From NCBI GenBank assembly GCA_965119745.1, contig OZ221973.1, positions 1,426,001 through 1,490,000 of the forward strand: a stretch of 64,000 nucleotides of DNA, in the 5' to 3' direction. Made by a program: the position numbers and the translations under genes. The first letter of the stretch is position 1. Each line of letters opens with the position of its first letter. Shown here in pieces: positions 23,313 through 32,337 of this stretch. The notes under the pieces are model-generated. The model saw only the letters and a program-made list of their open reading frames with translations. It made no database searches and was not told the origin of the DNA. This DNA is from CAJFUR01 sp904420575 (GTDB taxonomy: Bacteria; Actinomycetota; Coriobacteriia; Coriobacteriales; Eggerthellaceae).

Positions 23313-25784
23313 ATGAAAGTATCTCTTAAATGGTTGGCTGAGTATGTGGACGTGCCTGCTGACGTGAAGGCGTTCTGCGACCGGCTCGACTTGACGGGCA
23401 CGGGCGTGGAGGGCGTCGAGAAGACGGGCGCGGCGCTCGACGGCGTGATGGTCGGGCACGTGGAGACGTGCGAGGCACATCCCGACAGCGACCACATGCA
23501 CGTGGTCACGGTGAACGTGGGCGCGGACGAGCCGGTGCAGATCGTGTGCGGCGCGCCGAACATCGCGGCGGGCATCAAGGTGCCGGTGGCCACCGTGGGC
23601 GCGGTGCTGCCCGGCGATTTCAAGATCAAGAAGTCGAAGCTGCGCGGCGTGGCGAGCGCCGGCATGTGCTGCTCGTGCCGCGAACTGGGCCTGGGCGCCG
23701 ATCACGAGGGCATCTGGATCCTGCCGGAGGACGCGCCCGTGGGCATGCCGTTCGCGGACTATGCGAAGCTCTCCGACACGGTGCTGGACCTGGAGATCAC
23801 GCCGAACCGTCCCGACTGCCTCTCGGTCGCGGGCTTCGCGCGCGAGGTGGGTGCCATGTATCAGCGCGATTGGACGAACCCCCTGGCCGAGATGGCGGCG
23901 AAGCTGGCCCCCGCTGCCGACGGCGCGCCGGTGGACGAGGCCGTGAGCGTGACCATCGATGACCCGACACGCTGCCCGCGCTACACGGCCCGCGTCATCC
24001 GCGGGTGCAAGGTGGGCCCGAGCCCCGACTGGATGGTCGAGCGCCTGGCGGCCATCGGCCAGCGCTCCATCAACAACATCGTGGACGTGACGAACTACAT
24101 CCTGTTCCTGCTTGGCCAGCCGCTGCACGCCTTCGACCTGGACAAGCTGACGGGAGAAGACGGCCGCGCGCGCATCGTCATCCGCGCCGCAGAGGACGGC
24201 GAGGAACTGACCACGCTCGACGGCGAGAAGCGCACGCTCACCTCCGACATGACCGTCATCGCCACGCCCGAGCAGGGCGCGGTGGCGCTTGCCGGCGTCA
24301 TGGGCGGGCTGGAAACCGAGGTCACCGACGGCACGGTGAACATCCTTTTGGAAGCCGCTACGTTCGAGGCCGGCCGCACGAGCCGCACGAGCCGCAACCT
24401 GGGCCTCATCTCCGAAAGCTCGCTGCGCTACGAGCGCGGCGTGGACGACCACGGCATCGAGGAGCGCTCGGCCGCGGCCGCCGCGCTCATCGTGGAGGTG
24501 GCCGGCGGCACCGTGAGCGCCGCGAGCACCAACGACGCGGGCATCGTGGACGAGTGGCCGCTCGTGTCCGAGCCCATCGACCTGGCGTTCCGCATCCCGC
24601 GCTTCTGCGCCATGATGGGCGCCGACATCCCGCGTGCCTTCATCATTGACACGCTTGAGCGCCTGGGCTGCGAGGTGGCCGACGGCGCCGACGCCGACAC
24701 GCTGGCCGTGGTGGCGCCCACGTTCCGCCCCGACCTCGTGCGTGAGATCGACCTCTACGAGGAAGTGCTGCGCCTCTGGGGCATGGACCGCATCCCGGCG
24801 ACGCTTCCCGGCGGCCGCGAGCGCGTGGGCACCCGCACGCAGGCCGAACACGTGCTGGACACCATCAACCGCGCGTTGCGCGCGAGCGGCCTCAACGAGA
24901 CGATGACCTACTCGTTCGCCGAGCCGGGCGACCTCGAGCGCCTGCGCATGCCCGCCGACGGCCTGGGCGAGCCGGTGGAGCTCATCAACCCGCTCAACGC
25001 CGACCAGTCCGTCATGCGCCAGAGCATCATCCCCGGGCTTCTGCGCAGCGTCGCCTACAACCAGAGCCGCGGCGTGAAGAACGTCCAGCTCTACGAGACG
25101 GGCGTGGTGTTCTACGCCCACGAGGGCAAGAAGCAGCCGAAGGAGAAGCGCAAGGTGGCGGCGGTGCTGGCGGGCGCCATGCGCGACGCCGGCTGGAACG
25201 ACGCGCCCGCCGCGTTCGACTTCTTCGACGGCAAGGGCGCGGTGGAGAACTTGGCGCGCGAGTTGGCGCTGCCGAAGCTGCGCTTCAAGGCGCTCGCCGC
25301 CGACGAGGTTCCGCACCTGCAGCCGGGCCGCGCCGCCGCCGTGCTGTCGGGCGGCACCGAGCTGGGCTGGGTGGGCGAGCTGCACCCGCTGGCCGTGGAC
25401 GCCTTCGAGGCCGACGCGCCCGTGGTGGCGTTCGAGCTGGACGTGGACGCGCTCGTGAAGGCCAGCCGCCCCGCGCGCGACTATCGTGATGTGCCGACGT
25501 TCCCCGCCGTGTCCATGGACGTGGCGTTTGTGGTTGACGAGGCTGTGACCTGCGAGAAGATCATGCAGTGCATGACGTCCGCCGGTGGGAAGCTGCTTGA
25601 GGACGCGCGCCTGTTCGACGTCTACCGCGACGAGGAGCGCGTCGGCGCCGGCAAGAAGTCCATGGCCTTCGCCCTCACGTACCGCGCCCCCGACCGCACC
25701 CTCACCAGCGAGGAAGTGGACAAAGCCCACGACCGCCTGGTGAAGAAGGTGGCTGGCGCGACCGGCGCCGAGGTGCGGGGGTAG
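23313..25784 (+). CDS. pheT: Phenylalanine--tRNA ligase, beta subunit
   Basis: An 823-residue subunit of phenylalanyl-tRNA synthetase with the full bacterial domain order: an N-terminal EMAP/OB tRNA-binding domain (residues 40-150, GHVETCEAHPDSDHMHV), the B3/B4 editing domain (about 210-400, with NIVDVTNYILFLLGQPLHAFD), B5 (about 405-480), the catalytic-core-like part, and the C-terminal anticodon-binding FDX-ACB domain (about 730-823, ending with TYRAPDRTLTSEEVDKAHD). It edits mischarged Tyr-tRNA-Phe. A short AAGATAGGAAG stretch precedes the ATG. It is followed by an intrinsic terminator that ends the pheS-pheT unit. Confidence 0.97.
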   Translation: MKVSLKWLAEYVDVPADVKAFCDRLDLTGTGVEGVEKTGAALDGVMVGHVETCEAHPDSDHMHVVTVNVGADEPVQIVCGAPNIAAGIKVPVATVGAVLPGDFKIKKSKLRGVASAGMCCSCRELGLGADHEGIWILPEDAPVGMPFADYAKLSDTVLDLEITPNRPDCLSVAGFAREVGAMYQRDWTNPLAEMAAKLAPAADGAPVDEAVSVTIDDPTRCPRYTARVIRGCKVGPSPDWMVERLAAIGQRSINNIVDVTNYILFLLGQPLHAFDLDKLTGEDGRARIVIRAAEDGEELTTLDGEKRTLTSDMTVIATPEQGAVALAGVMGGLETEVTDGTVNILLEAATFEAGRTSRTSRNLGLISESSLRYERGVDDHGIEERSAAAAALIVEVAGGTVSAASTNDAGIVDEWPLVSEPIDLAFRIPRFCAMMGADIPRAFIIDTLERLGCEVADGADADTLAVVAPTFRPDLVREIDLYEEVLRLWGMDRIPATLPGGRERVGTRTQAEHVLDTINRALRASGLNETMTYSFAEPGDLERLRMPADGLGEPVELINPLNADQSVMRQSIIPGLLRSVAYNQSRGVKNVQLYETGVVFYAHEGKKQPKEKRKVAAVLAGAMRDAGWNDAPAAFDFFDGKGAVENLARELALPKLRFKALAADEVPHLQPGRAAAVLSGGTELGWVGELHPLAVDAFEADAPVVAFELDVDALVKASRPARDYRDVPTFPAVSMDVAFVVDEAVTCEKIMQCMTSAGGKLLEDARLFDVYRDEERVGAGKKSMAFALTYRAPDRTLTSEEVDKAHDRLVKKVAGATGAEVRG

Positions 25785-25789
25785 CAACG

Positions 25790-25822
25790 AAAGGACCGGG
25801 CGAATCCTTCGCCCGGTCCTTT
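25790..25822 (+). terminator. Intrinsic terminator of the pheST unit
   Basis: A perfect 15-bp stem, 25790-25804 (AAAGGACCGGGCGAA) with 25808-25822 (TTCGCCCGGTCCTTT), around a 3-nt loop, 6 nt after the pheT stop. A short T-rich end closes it. Confidence 0.85.
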
Positions 25823-25989
25823 CAAGCACGTCTTGCGTCGACCGATTCCGCCCATTGCCGTCGGCGCATACCTTGCCGTCACGCATCTTTTCCCGAATCG
25901 TTGCCGAGCCATGACGCGCGCCCGCCTTCAACGTACGACAATGAAGCCTCCAATGGTGTTGGTGTGTGCGGCGGAAGGCAGGTGGGCGT

Positions 25990-26703
25990 ATGGTCGACGA
26001 GCGGTGGGTGCACCATGACGAGAGACGCGCGCATCGTATCCGCATCGCTCTCGTCGTTGCCTTCGTCCTTCTGCTTGCGGCCGTGCTCGTTCTGCTCGCC
26101 ATGCATGGCAGAACCCTGCTCGCGCACCTTGCGGACGGCCGGTTGGTGCAGCGTCAGGCAGAGCGCCTTGGGCCGTTTGCCCCGGTGGTGTGCATCGGCA
26201 TCGTGGTGCTCCAGCAGCTTTCCGCCATCATTCCTGCCGAGCCTGTGGAATTGGCAGCCGGGTATGCGTTCGGCTTCTGGCAGGGGGCTCTTGTCTGCCT
26301 GGTGGGCAGCGTGCTTGGGACGTTGGCCATCGTGGGGGTGGCGCGGGGCGCGGGTGACCGGCTTTTGCGCGTGTTGGTTTCGTCTCGGCGCGTTGTCCAA
26401 CTTGAGCGTTTCGGCAACTCGCCGCGTTTCGAGTTGCTGGTGTTCCTCTGTTTTCTGGTTCCCGGTCTACCGAAGGACGTCATGACCTATGCGGCCGCGC
26501 TTGCCAACATGCCAATACGTCACCTGGTGCCCGTCACCACCGTGGGCCGCATCCCCTCCATCGCCTTGTCCACGCTGGCATCGTCGCTTGCCGCCCGCGG
26601 CGATTGGAAAGTGGCCGGCATCGTGATGGCTGTCATCGTGGTGCTCGTGCTGTCAGGCGCCGCCCTTTATTTCTTTCTGCGCCGCAAGGGAAAGCTGGGT
26701 TGA
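25990..26703 (+). CDS. TVP38/TMEM64-type (VTT domain) membrane protein
   Basis: A 237-residue inner-membrane protein. It has a cytosolic basic start, one long N-terminal helix (about 20-45), then the VTT/SNARE-associated core: the re-entrant LSAIIPAEPVELAAGYAFGF near residue 75-95, GALVCLVGSVLGTLAIV, the VFLCFLVPGLPKDVMTYAAALA segment with its conserved Pro-G-x-P-K, and a last helix ending in RRKGKLG. The E-x-x-x-G-x-x-F-G-x-x-G spacing of the family is recognisable. DedA/TVP38 relatives are lipid scramblases or undecaprenyl-phosphate flippases. It is isolated, with no partner gene. The ATG at 25990 is used; several upstream start codons in frame have weaker context. Confidence 0.8.
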   Translation: MVDERWVHHDERRAHRIRIALVVAFVLLLAAVLVLLAMHGRTLLAHLADGRLVQRQAERLGPFAPVVCIGIVVLQQLSAIIPAEPVELAAGYAFGFWQGALVCLVGSVLGTLAIVGVARGAGDRLLRVLVSSRRVVQLERFGNSPRFELLVFLCFLVPGLPKDVMTYAAALANMPIRHLVPVTTVGRIPSIALSTLASSLAARGDWKVAGIVMAVIVVLVLSGAALYFFLRRKGKLG

Positions 26704-27044
26704 GGGATTTCGGCGGAGAGGTTGCCATTTTGACGAGCGCCTGCTCGCTCGAGGTCATTGACGGCAGGGAGCCGGTAGCTCGGCCTCGGGAGCCGGCGTG
26801 ATGGCGAGTTGAAGGCCGAGGGCCCTTGCGCCCGCATGTCGCACGTCCGGCAGCTCTCCGACGCGGAAGCGGGCAAGGCGCGAGAGCGTCCGGTGAAAAA
26901 AGTGTGTCCCGCTATTGACGGCGTGGTTTGCGGCTGGGGTTTCGGGCACAATAGGGGAAGAGAGACAGGACGGGGGCTGCTGCGCCGCCCCCGCCCGTTC
27001 GCTGAGGGAAGGCGCGCGCGAACTGGGGCGCACGAAAGGGGTTT
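26704..27044. other. Intergenic region upstream of degV
   Basis: These 341 bp hold no supported gene. The one clear structure is a 7-bp C/G hairpin at 26971-26993 (CGGGGGC with GCCCCCG) about 50 bp before the degV start, probably in its leader. A possible -10 (CAATAG, near 26949) lacks a well-spaced -35. Confidence 0.4.
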
Positions 27045-27917
27045 GTGCTTGACATGGGCGGACGCATTGCTGTTGCGACCGACACCAACAGCGGCATCAT
27101 GTACGGCGAGGCCGAGCGCTTGGGAGTGTCTGTCGTGTCGATGCCGTTTTCCATCGATGGGCAGGAATGTTTCGAAGGCGTCGACCTGGATGTGGAGCGG
27201 TTCTACCGGTGCCAGCGCGACGGCAGCGACATCGTCACGTCGCAGCCGTCCATCGCGGCGCTGGGCAAACTGTGGAAGGAACTGCTGCAGGAACACGACG
27301 AGGTGGTCTATATCCCTATGTCGAGCGGTCTTTCGGGTTCGTGCGAGACGGCCTGCAGGCTGGCGGAGCACTTCGAAGGGCGCGTGTTCGTGGTGGACAA
27401 CCAGCGCATCTCGGTCACGCAGCGCGAATCGGTGCTGGACGCGCTCGCATGGGTGCGGGAGGGGCGCAGCGCCGCCGAGGTGCGCGACCTTCTGGAGGCC
27501 GATGCGCTCGAGGCCAGCATCTATCTCATGGTGGACACCATGGAGCACCTGCGCCGCGGCGGGCGCGTCACCCCTGCGGCGGCGGCCATAGGGTCGGTTC
27601 TGCGGATAAAGCCGGTCTTGCAGATACAGGGTTCCAAACTGGACGCCTTCTCCGTCGCGAAGTCGGAGAGGATGGCGCGGCGCACCATGCTGCGAGCCAT
27701 TGCCAGAGACGTGGACGAGCGATTCGGCGGTTCCCGGAACGTCCACCTGTACGTGGCCCACACGAACTGCGCCGAGACGGCCCGCGAGTTCGCCGCCGAG
27801 GCGGGAGCGCTCTTCGGCGGCCAAGACGTGTACGTGGATGCCCTGCCGCTCAGCATCGCCTGCCACGTGGGTGCAGGCGCGCTCGGCGTCGGCTGCGCTC
27901 GCCGGCGTCGCGTGTGA
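27045..27917 (+). CDS. DegV family fatty-acid-binding protein
   Basis: A 290-residue DegV-fold protein, which presents acyl groups for the FakA kinase. The family landmarks are present: VATDTNSGI at the start (variant of the usual T-D-S), FYRCQRDGSDIVTSQPSIAAL near residue 55-75 with the T-S-Q-P signature, YIPMSSGLSGSCETA near 95, VDNQRIS near 125, and EHLRRGGRVTPAAAAIGSVLRIKPVLQI near 165-190, the typical R-G-G-R-I motif. The start is GTG at 27045, 4 nt after AAAGGGG; the inner ATG at 27054 is an alternative. No FakA gene is nearby in the window. Confidence 0.88.
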   Translation: MLDMGGRIAVATDTNSGIMYGEAERLGVSVVSMPFSIDGQECFEGVDLDVERFYRCQRDGSDIVTSQPSIAALGKLWKELLQEHDEVVYIPMSSGLSGSCETACRLAEHFEGRVFVVDNQRISVTQRESVLDALAWVREGRSAAEVRDLLEADALEASIYLMVDTMEHLRRGGRVTPAAAAIGSVLRIKPVLQIQGSKLDAFSVAKSERMARRTMLRAIARDVDERFGGSRNVHLYVAHTNCAETAREFAAEAGALFGGQDVYVDALPLSIACHVGAGALGVGCARRRRV

Positions 27918-28149
27918 TAATTCGCTCCGGGCGGGTTGCTGCGGGGGCGGGTCGGAAAACGGCCTTCGGTTTTTGCCCTTGAAGGGGCTTTCCTTGCGGT
28001 TCTCCTTTCTGGCCTTCGATACGGCCGCTTTGCGGGAAGGCTTGGGGCGATTGGGTTGCCGGCAGCAGCCCCTGTTCGCCTTGCAAGGATCCTCGCGGTG
28101 ATGATAACATTTCCAAGATACGCTCCGAAAGGCGCACTGCTTTCGGAGC

Positions 28150-29685
28150 ATGTCGTGGGAGGAAATGGTCTTGTCCATAGCGAAAGCCAAAGCGATAGCG
28201 AAGACCCTGCGCTGGTATCACGTAGGATTCGCCTTTCTTTGGACGATGACGTTTGCGGGTCTTTCGTACCCTGCTGCGGCGCCCGTTGCGAGCGTGGGCG
28301 CATTCAAACTGGGAAACCAGTCGTTCGTGATCTTTGCCGTGGTGGCCATGGCCTTCGCCATGCGGACGTATCGGCTGCGTGCGCCACGCCCTTGTGCTGC
28401 CGTCGCCCCAACGCTTGCGCTTGCGCTTGGCGCACTGCTCTTCTATGTCTCGTTCTACTCGCCTTTCGGGTCGGTGCCGCTGGCAGTTGTCTCCGGAATC
28501 CTGGTAGGTTCGGGCAGCGGCGTGTTCTACACGCTTTGGCAGTATTTCTTCGCGTCGGAGGGAGCCTCGCGCACGGCGCTCTACATCCCCCTTTCGGCGG
28601 TTGCCTCCGCAGGTTTGTGCCTGCTTCTCCGCATAGTGCCTTTCCCTGTCTACGTGGCCTGCGCAGCAACGCTGCTGCCCTTGCTGGCAGGGCTTTCCCT
28701 TGGGCGAGCGCTGGCAGAAGTGGAACCGCGCGAGTTGCCCGGATGGGGGAAGGGATGGCTGCGCCGGGCAGTCTGCGACCTCTGGCGTTCCGTGTTCTGC
28801 GTGTGCGCCATCGGCCTCGTATGGAAACTCGCGTCTCGCCTGTTCGATGGTGCGGGTGCCTCCGACGTGGCTCTTTTCGGATTCGCCGCTGCCGCTCTCG
28901 TCGTCGCGGTCGTGGAGCTTTTCACGGAGCGGGGGTTCGAGGTGCTTCGTTTCTACCAGGTCCTGTTTCCGGTCATAACCGGTGTTTTCCTGCTTCCGAC
29001 GCTTTTCGGAGGACGGTTCGCACCCTTGCTTTCGGGCATGCTCATGTTCGGGTTCGAGATAATGAACCTGCTTTTGATAGTGACCTGTGCCGTTTACGCG
29101 AACGAGCGGGGCGTTGCGTCGTCAGGCGTGTATGCCTTGTGCATCGTGCCCACGTTCGTCTCCATGCTGACGGGGGAGTTGTTGGGAGCCGGCCTGGGAG
29201 CCGCGTTCATCCACGATCTTTCGCTTGTCGTGGGTATCCTGTTCGCGTGCGTTTATGTGCTCTCGTGTACCATGCTTCTCGTGTCGTGGACATGGGGTCA
29301 TCGGCAGGGTTCTTCCTCGGGTGACGGTCGGCAGCAGGCTTCTGAGGCGGCCGACGCTGCGTCGGTGCAAGGCAGTGCTGGGACGTCGGGCGGCTCTCTG
29401 CCAGCTACGGGGCCCTGCGGCGCCGAAACCGGTCTTTCGATGGAAGAGCTGGACGGGGCGCTTCTCGCGTCGCTGGAGACGAAGCTTGGTGCCATGGGGT
29501 CGGTGGAGCCGTTGTCTAGGCGCGAGCGAGAGGTGGCTGCTTTGGTGGCGCGTGGCTACAGCGTCGCTGCCATTTCGCGGAAGCTGTTCATTTCCGAAAA
29601 CACCGTGCGCGGCCACACCAAGAACATCTACCGCAAGCTTGACGTTCATTCCAAGCAGCAACTGGTCGATTTGGTGGACGGATAA
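28150..29685 (+). CDS. LuxR-type regulator fused to a multi-pass membrane domain (second copy)
   Basis: A 511-residue protein with about ten to twelve transmembrane helices (residues 20-380), a low-complexity Gly/Ser/Ala linker (about 385-430), and a C-terminal LuxR domain (PLSRREREVAALVARGYSVA, ENTVRGHTKNIYRKLDVHSK). It has the same architecture as the gene at 9664-11127 but little sequence identity outside the DNA-binding part. It lies immediately upstream of, and in the same direction as, a second Tat flavoprotein, and very probably regulates it through the palindrome at 29709-29725. The sensed compound is unknown. A CGGAG stretch precedes the ATG closely. Confidence 0.87.
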   Translation: MSWEEMVLSIAKAKAIAKTLRWYHVGFAFLWTMTFAGLSYPAAAPVASVGAFKLGNQSFVIFAVVAMAFAMRTYRLRAPRPCAAVAPTLALALGALLFYVSFYSPFGSVPLAVVSGILVGSGSGVFYTLWQYFFASEGASRTALYIPLSAVASAGLCLLLRIVPFPVYVACAATLLPLLAGLSLGRALAEVEPRELPGWGKGWLRRAVCDLWRSVFCVCAIGLVWKLASRLFDGAGASDVALFGFAAAALVVAVVELFTERGFEVLRFYQVLFPVITGVFLLPTLFGGRFAPLLSGMLMFGFEIMNLLLIVTCAVYANERGVASSGVYALCIVPTFVSMLTGELLGAGLGAAFIHDLSLVVGILFACVYVLSCTMLLVSWTWGHRQGSSSGDGRQQASEAADAASVQGSAGTSGGSLPATGPCGAETGLSMEELDGALLASLETKLGAMGSVEPLSRREREVAALVARGYSVAAISRKLFISENTVRGHTKNIYRKLDVHSKQQLVDLVDG

Positions 29686-29708
29686 AGGCTTTTTATCTGC
29701 GCATTTTC

Positions 29709-29758
29709 TAAAACAACACGTTTTATGTGGTGAAAGTTACCTATAGTAAACTTATAAT
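29709..29758 (+). promoter_or_regulatory. Promoter and candidate LuxR operator for the second flavoprotein gene
   Basis: TATAAT (29753-29758) is preceded at 17 bp by GTGAAA (29730-29735), which matches four of six consensus -35 bases. Directly upstream is a perfect inverted repeat, TAAAAC (29709-29714) and GTTTTA (29720-29725), with a 5-nt centre; its centre lies about 16 bp before the -35 element, a class-I/II activator position. The AT-rich stretch is distinctive in this GC-rich context. Confidence 0.6.
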
Positions 29759-29864
29759 GGAGCCATGGCTCGAAACGGGAGTGGCGAGTATTGAGGCCGT
29801 GTTCACCTCTCCTCGTGCATTCACGTCAAGGGAAGGGAGCCACAGAACCATGGTAGGAGGAAAC

Positions 29865-31550
29865 ATGAAAGAACACGCAGTGGGAGGAATTTCTCGTCGC
29901 AGCCTTCTAAAAGGTGCCGCTTTTGGCGCCGCCGGAGTGGCGGCATTGGGCATCGTCGGCTGCGCTCCGGCGGAAACGTCGGACAAGGGAGGCTCCGCGT
30001 CCGCGTCCGGCGATGCCGCAGCGGGCAAGCACACATGGGAGGTCAAGCCCGATCCCATAACGGACATAGCCGAAACCGTCGATACCGAGGTGCTCGTCAT
30101 CGGTGGCGGTTATTCGGGCACGTGCTGCGCGCTGAATGCGGCGGAAAACGGAACCAAGGTCACGCTTGTCGAAAAGGACACGGTGCTCAACGGCCATGGC
30201 GTGGGCGGCACGGGTGCCGTAGGATCGCGCGAGTTGGACAAGCTGAACATCGTGGTGGACAAGCCCGTTGAAATGGAGCGATGGGTCGCCACCTGCGGCA
30301 ACCGGTGCCGCGAATCCCTGGTGGCCAAGTGGTTCCGCGAATCGGAGCGCTGCATGAACTGGCTGCTCGACGTGGCCGAGTCCGACGGTTGCAGCTGCAT
30401 GGTCACGGTGGGTTCGCGCAGCGCCGTCCATCCCGAGATCGACTGCTATCACATGATCTTCGGCGGCCAGACCACCTCTGACGAGATCAACATCGCCAAT
30501 TACATCGAATACCTGTTCATGAAGAAGGCCGAGGAAACGGGCAACGCGGAGTTCGTGTTCGAATGCCCCGCCGTCCAGCTGGTCCAGGACGAGTCCGGCA
30601 AGGTGACGGGTGCCATCTGCGAGCGCAAGGACGGGACGTACGTGCAGTACAACGCTCCGAAGGGCGTCGTGCTGGCCACGGGCGACGTCAGCTACAACGA
30701 CGAATACCTGGAAGAGTTCGCCCCCATCGCCCTCAAGGTCATGACGCGTCTGTGTTCAGACCAGGGCAACGTGGGAGACGGGCACAACATGGCCGCCTGG
30801 GTGGGCGGCACGTTCCAGGACGGGCCGTGGCCGACGATGATGCATCCGCAGGCGGCGGCCTCCTACCACGGCCCGTTCCTGTTCATCAACCCCGACGGCA
30901 AGCGCTTCATGAACGAGGCCACGTGGGTCCAGGGCAAGTGCATTGGCGTCATGGTGAACGGCGGCTACGACCACGCCTGGTCTATCTTTGACGCGAACTT
31001 CGAGGCCGACAACACCGACAGCCTGCAGTACGGCGGCGGCATGTTCTGGGACAGCTTCCGTGCGGTGGGGTCAACCTACGCCGACGCGTCTGCGTCTCAT
31101 GCGGAGGCCGTGGAGAAGGGCGTGACCGAGAACCCGGACAACTACAAGAAGGCCGACACCTTGGACGAGCTTCTGGAGCAACTCGACGTTCCGGCCGACG
31201 TGGCCAAGCAGACCATCGAGCGCTACAACGAATTGTGCGCCGCAGGCGAAGACACCGATTTCTACAAGGAGTCCCACTACCTTTATCCCATCGAGAAGGG
31301 TCCCTTCTATGCTTGCAAGGTGGGTCCCGGCCTGCTCGCCGTCGTGGGCGGCATTCACATCTCGGATAACTTCGAGGTCTTGAACGCCGACGACGAGCCC
31401 ATTCCGGGTCTGTATGCCATCGGCAACTGCGCGGGCGACATCTACGCGTACGATTATCCTATCAACGTGCAGGGCAACAGCCATGGTCGCTGCCTGGTCG
31501 AGGGGAAGTGCCTCGGCGAGCAGCTTGCGGGCGTGTACCAGGAGATCTAG
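29865..31550 (+). CDS. Tat-exported FAD-dependent reductase-like flavoprotein (second copy)
   Basis: A 561-residue exported flavoprotein. The Tat motif is SRRSLLKGAAFG (residues 10-21) and a lipobox-like VGCAP follows near 35, so it may be lipid-anchored. The FAD loop is VLVIGGGYSGTCCALNA near 75-92, then the VEKDTVLNGHGVGGTGAVGS cofactor segment, ATGDVSYN, and the C-terminal PIPGLYAIGNCAGDIYAYDYPINVQGNSHGRCL. It belongs to the same FAD-binding-2 superfamily as the gene at 11313 but is clearly a different subfamily, and no cytochrome gene adjoins it, so the electron donor must be encoded elsewhere. Start chosen at the ATG behind AGGAGG. Regulated most likely by the upstream LuxR-type protein. 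Confidence 0.87.
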   Translation: MKEHAVGGISRRSLLKGAAFGAAGVAALGIVGCAPAETSDKGGSASASGDAAAGKHTWEVKPDPITDIAETVDTEVLVIGGGYSGTCCALNAAENGTKVTLVEKDTVLNGHGVGGTGAVGSRELDKLNIVVDKPVEMERWVATCGNRCRESLVAKWFRESERCMNWLLDVAESDGCSCMVTVGSRSAVHPEIDCYHMIFGGQTTSDEINIANYIEYLFMKKAEETGNAEFVFECPAVQLVQDESGKVTGAICERKDGTYVQYNAPKGVVLATGDVSYNDEYLEEFAPIALKVMTRLCSDQGNVGDGHNMAAWVGGTFQDGPWPTMMHPQAAASYHGPFLFINPDGKRFMNEATWVQGKCIGVMVNGGYDHAWSIFDANFEADNTDSLQYGGGMFWDSFRAVGSTYADASASHAEAVEKGVTENPDNYKKADTLDELLEQLDVPADVAKQTIERYNELCAAGEDTDFYKESHYLYPIEKGPFYACKVGPGLLAVVGGIHISDNFEVLNADDEPIPGLYAIGNCAGDIYAYDYPINVQGNSHGRCLVEGKCLGEQLAGVYQEI

Positions 31551-31641
31551 CAACACGTTCCAAGGAAAAAGGATCTGGTTGCAGGTCGAGCGGCTCCGAC
31601 AGGGCCGTTCGGCGGACATGGACTGCAGCAGGATTTCTCGC

Positions 31642-31682
31642 GCGGGCCTGGCCAAGTGCGGCATGCGCATGGCCAGGCCCGC
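31642..31682 (+). terminator. Long hairpin after the second flavoprotein gene
   Basis: A perfect 13-bp stem, 31642-31654 with 31670-31682 (GCGGGCCTGGCCA type), with a 15-nt loop, lies 91 nt after the flavoprotein stop and 22 nt before the next start. There is no T-run; it probably ends or attenuates the flavoprotein transcript. Confidence 0.5.
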
Positions 31683-31704
31683 AATGGCGAGATGGGAGGA
31701 CGCC

Positions 31705-32223
31705 GTGGACGACGGATTTGCAGAAGGCGGCACGTGGAGCGGAGACCCGTTCGAAAGGTTGCAGCGGCTCGTCGACCTTCTGCCTGCCATGCAAGAGAAG
31801 GGGGACCGCCTCGCCTTGGCGCGGGCGGCGCAAGAGGCCTTGGAAGCCTGTCTTCGCCATCAGGCGGTACGAAAGGAGCTTGACGACCTGGATATGCGGG
31901 CGCTCGAGGCCGCGCAGGCGGCCAAGCGTGCACGCGAAGAAGGGACGCCGGCAAGCGAAGCGGAGCGCCTTGACAGGGAATACCTCTACTTCTCCGCCAT
32001 GAAGGGCTTCAAGGTCGGTCCCGAGCAGAATGCGGCGAAGGCGCTTGCGAAGGCGCTTGCGTCGGGAGGCTTTGCGACGGTGGACGACGCGCAAGCCGCT
32101 GCGCTTTCCGCCGCCGAATTGGAAGGGCTGGCCGCAGAGGTGGAGGACTACCAAGCCGCCTACGCCGAGACGCTCGCCGCCTGCCAGCAGCTGGAGGCGG
32201 ACGAGGCCGCAGGCCGCGCCTGA
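31705..32223 (+). CDS. Helical protein of unknown function
   Basis: A 172-residue, Ala/Glu-rich, mostly helical soluble protein. Amphipathic helices cover residues 12-75 (RLQRLVDLLPAMQEKGDRLA, AQEALEACLRHQAVRKEL) and 110-170 (AKALAKALASGG, AELEGLAAEVEDYQAAYAET). A central EYLYFSAMKGFKVGPEQN segment is the least repetitive part. I do not recognise the family; the helical layout loosely recalls YlbF/YmcA-type proteins, but no signature supports it. I chose the GTG at 31705 behind GGGAGGA; an ATG further upstream would place the preceding hairpin inside the gene. No functional clue comes from its neighbours. Confidence 0.55.
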   Translation: MDDGFAEGGTWSGDPFERLQRLVDLLPAMQEKGDRLALARAAQEALEACLRHQAVRKELDDLDMRALEAAQAAKRAREEGTPASEAERLDREYLYFSAMKGFKVGPEQNAAKALAKALASGGFATVDDAQAAALSAAELEGLAAEVEDYQAAYAETLAACQQLEADEAAGRA

Positions 32224-32337
32224 CGCCGGGCCGAATACGGGCATGCCAGAAGTCGCCTGCCGACGGGAGACGAGGCGTCGCGCCCGTGCTTTGGCCGGGG
32301 CGCAGCAGGCCATGCGCTAATCGCGTCGCCTCTCTGC

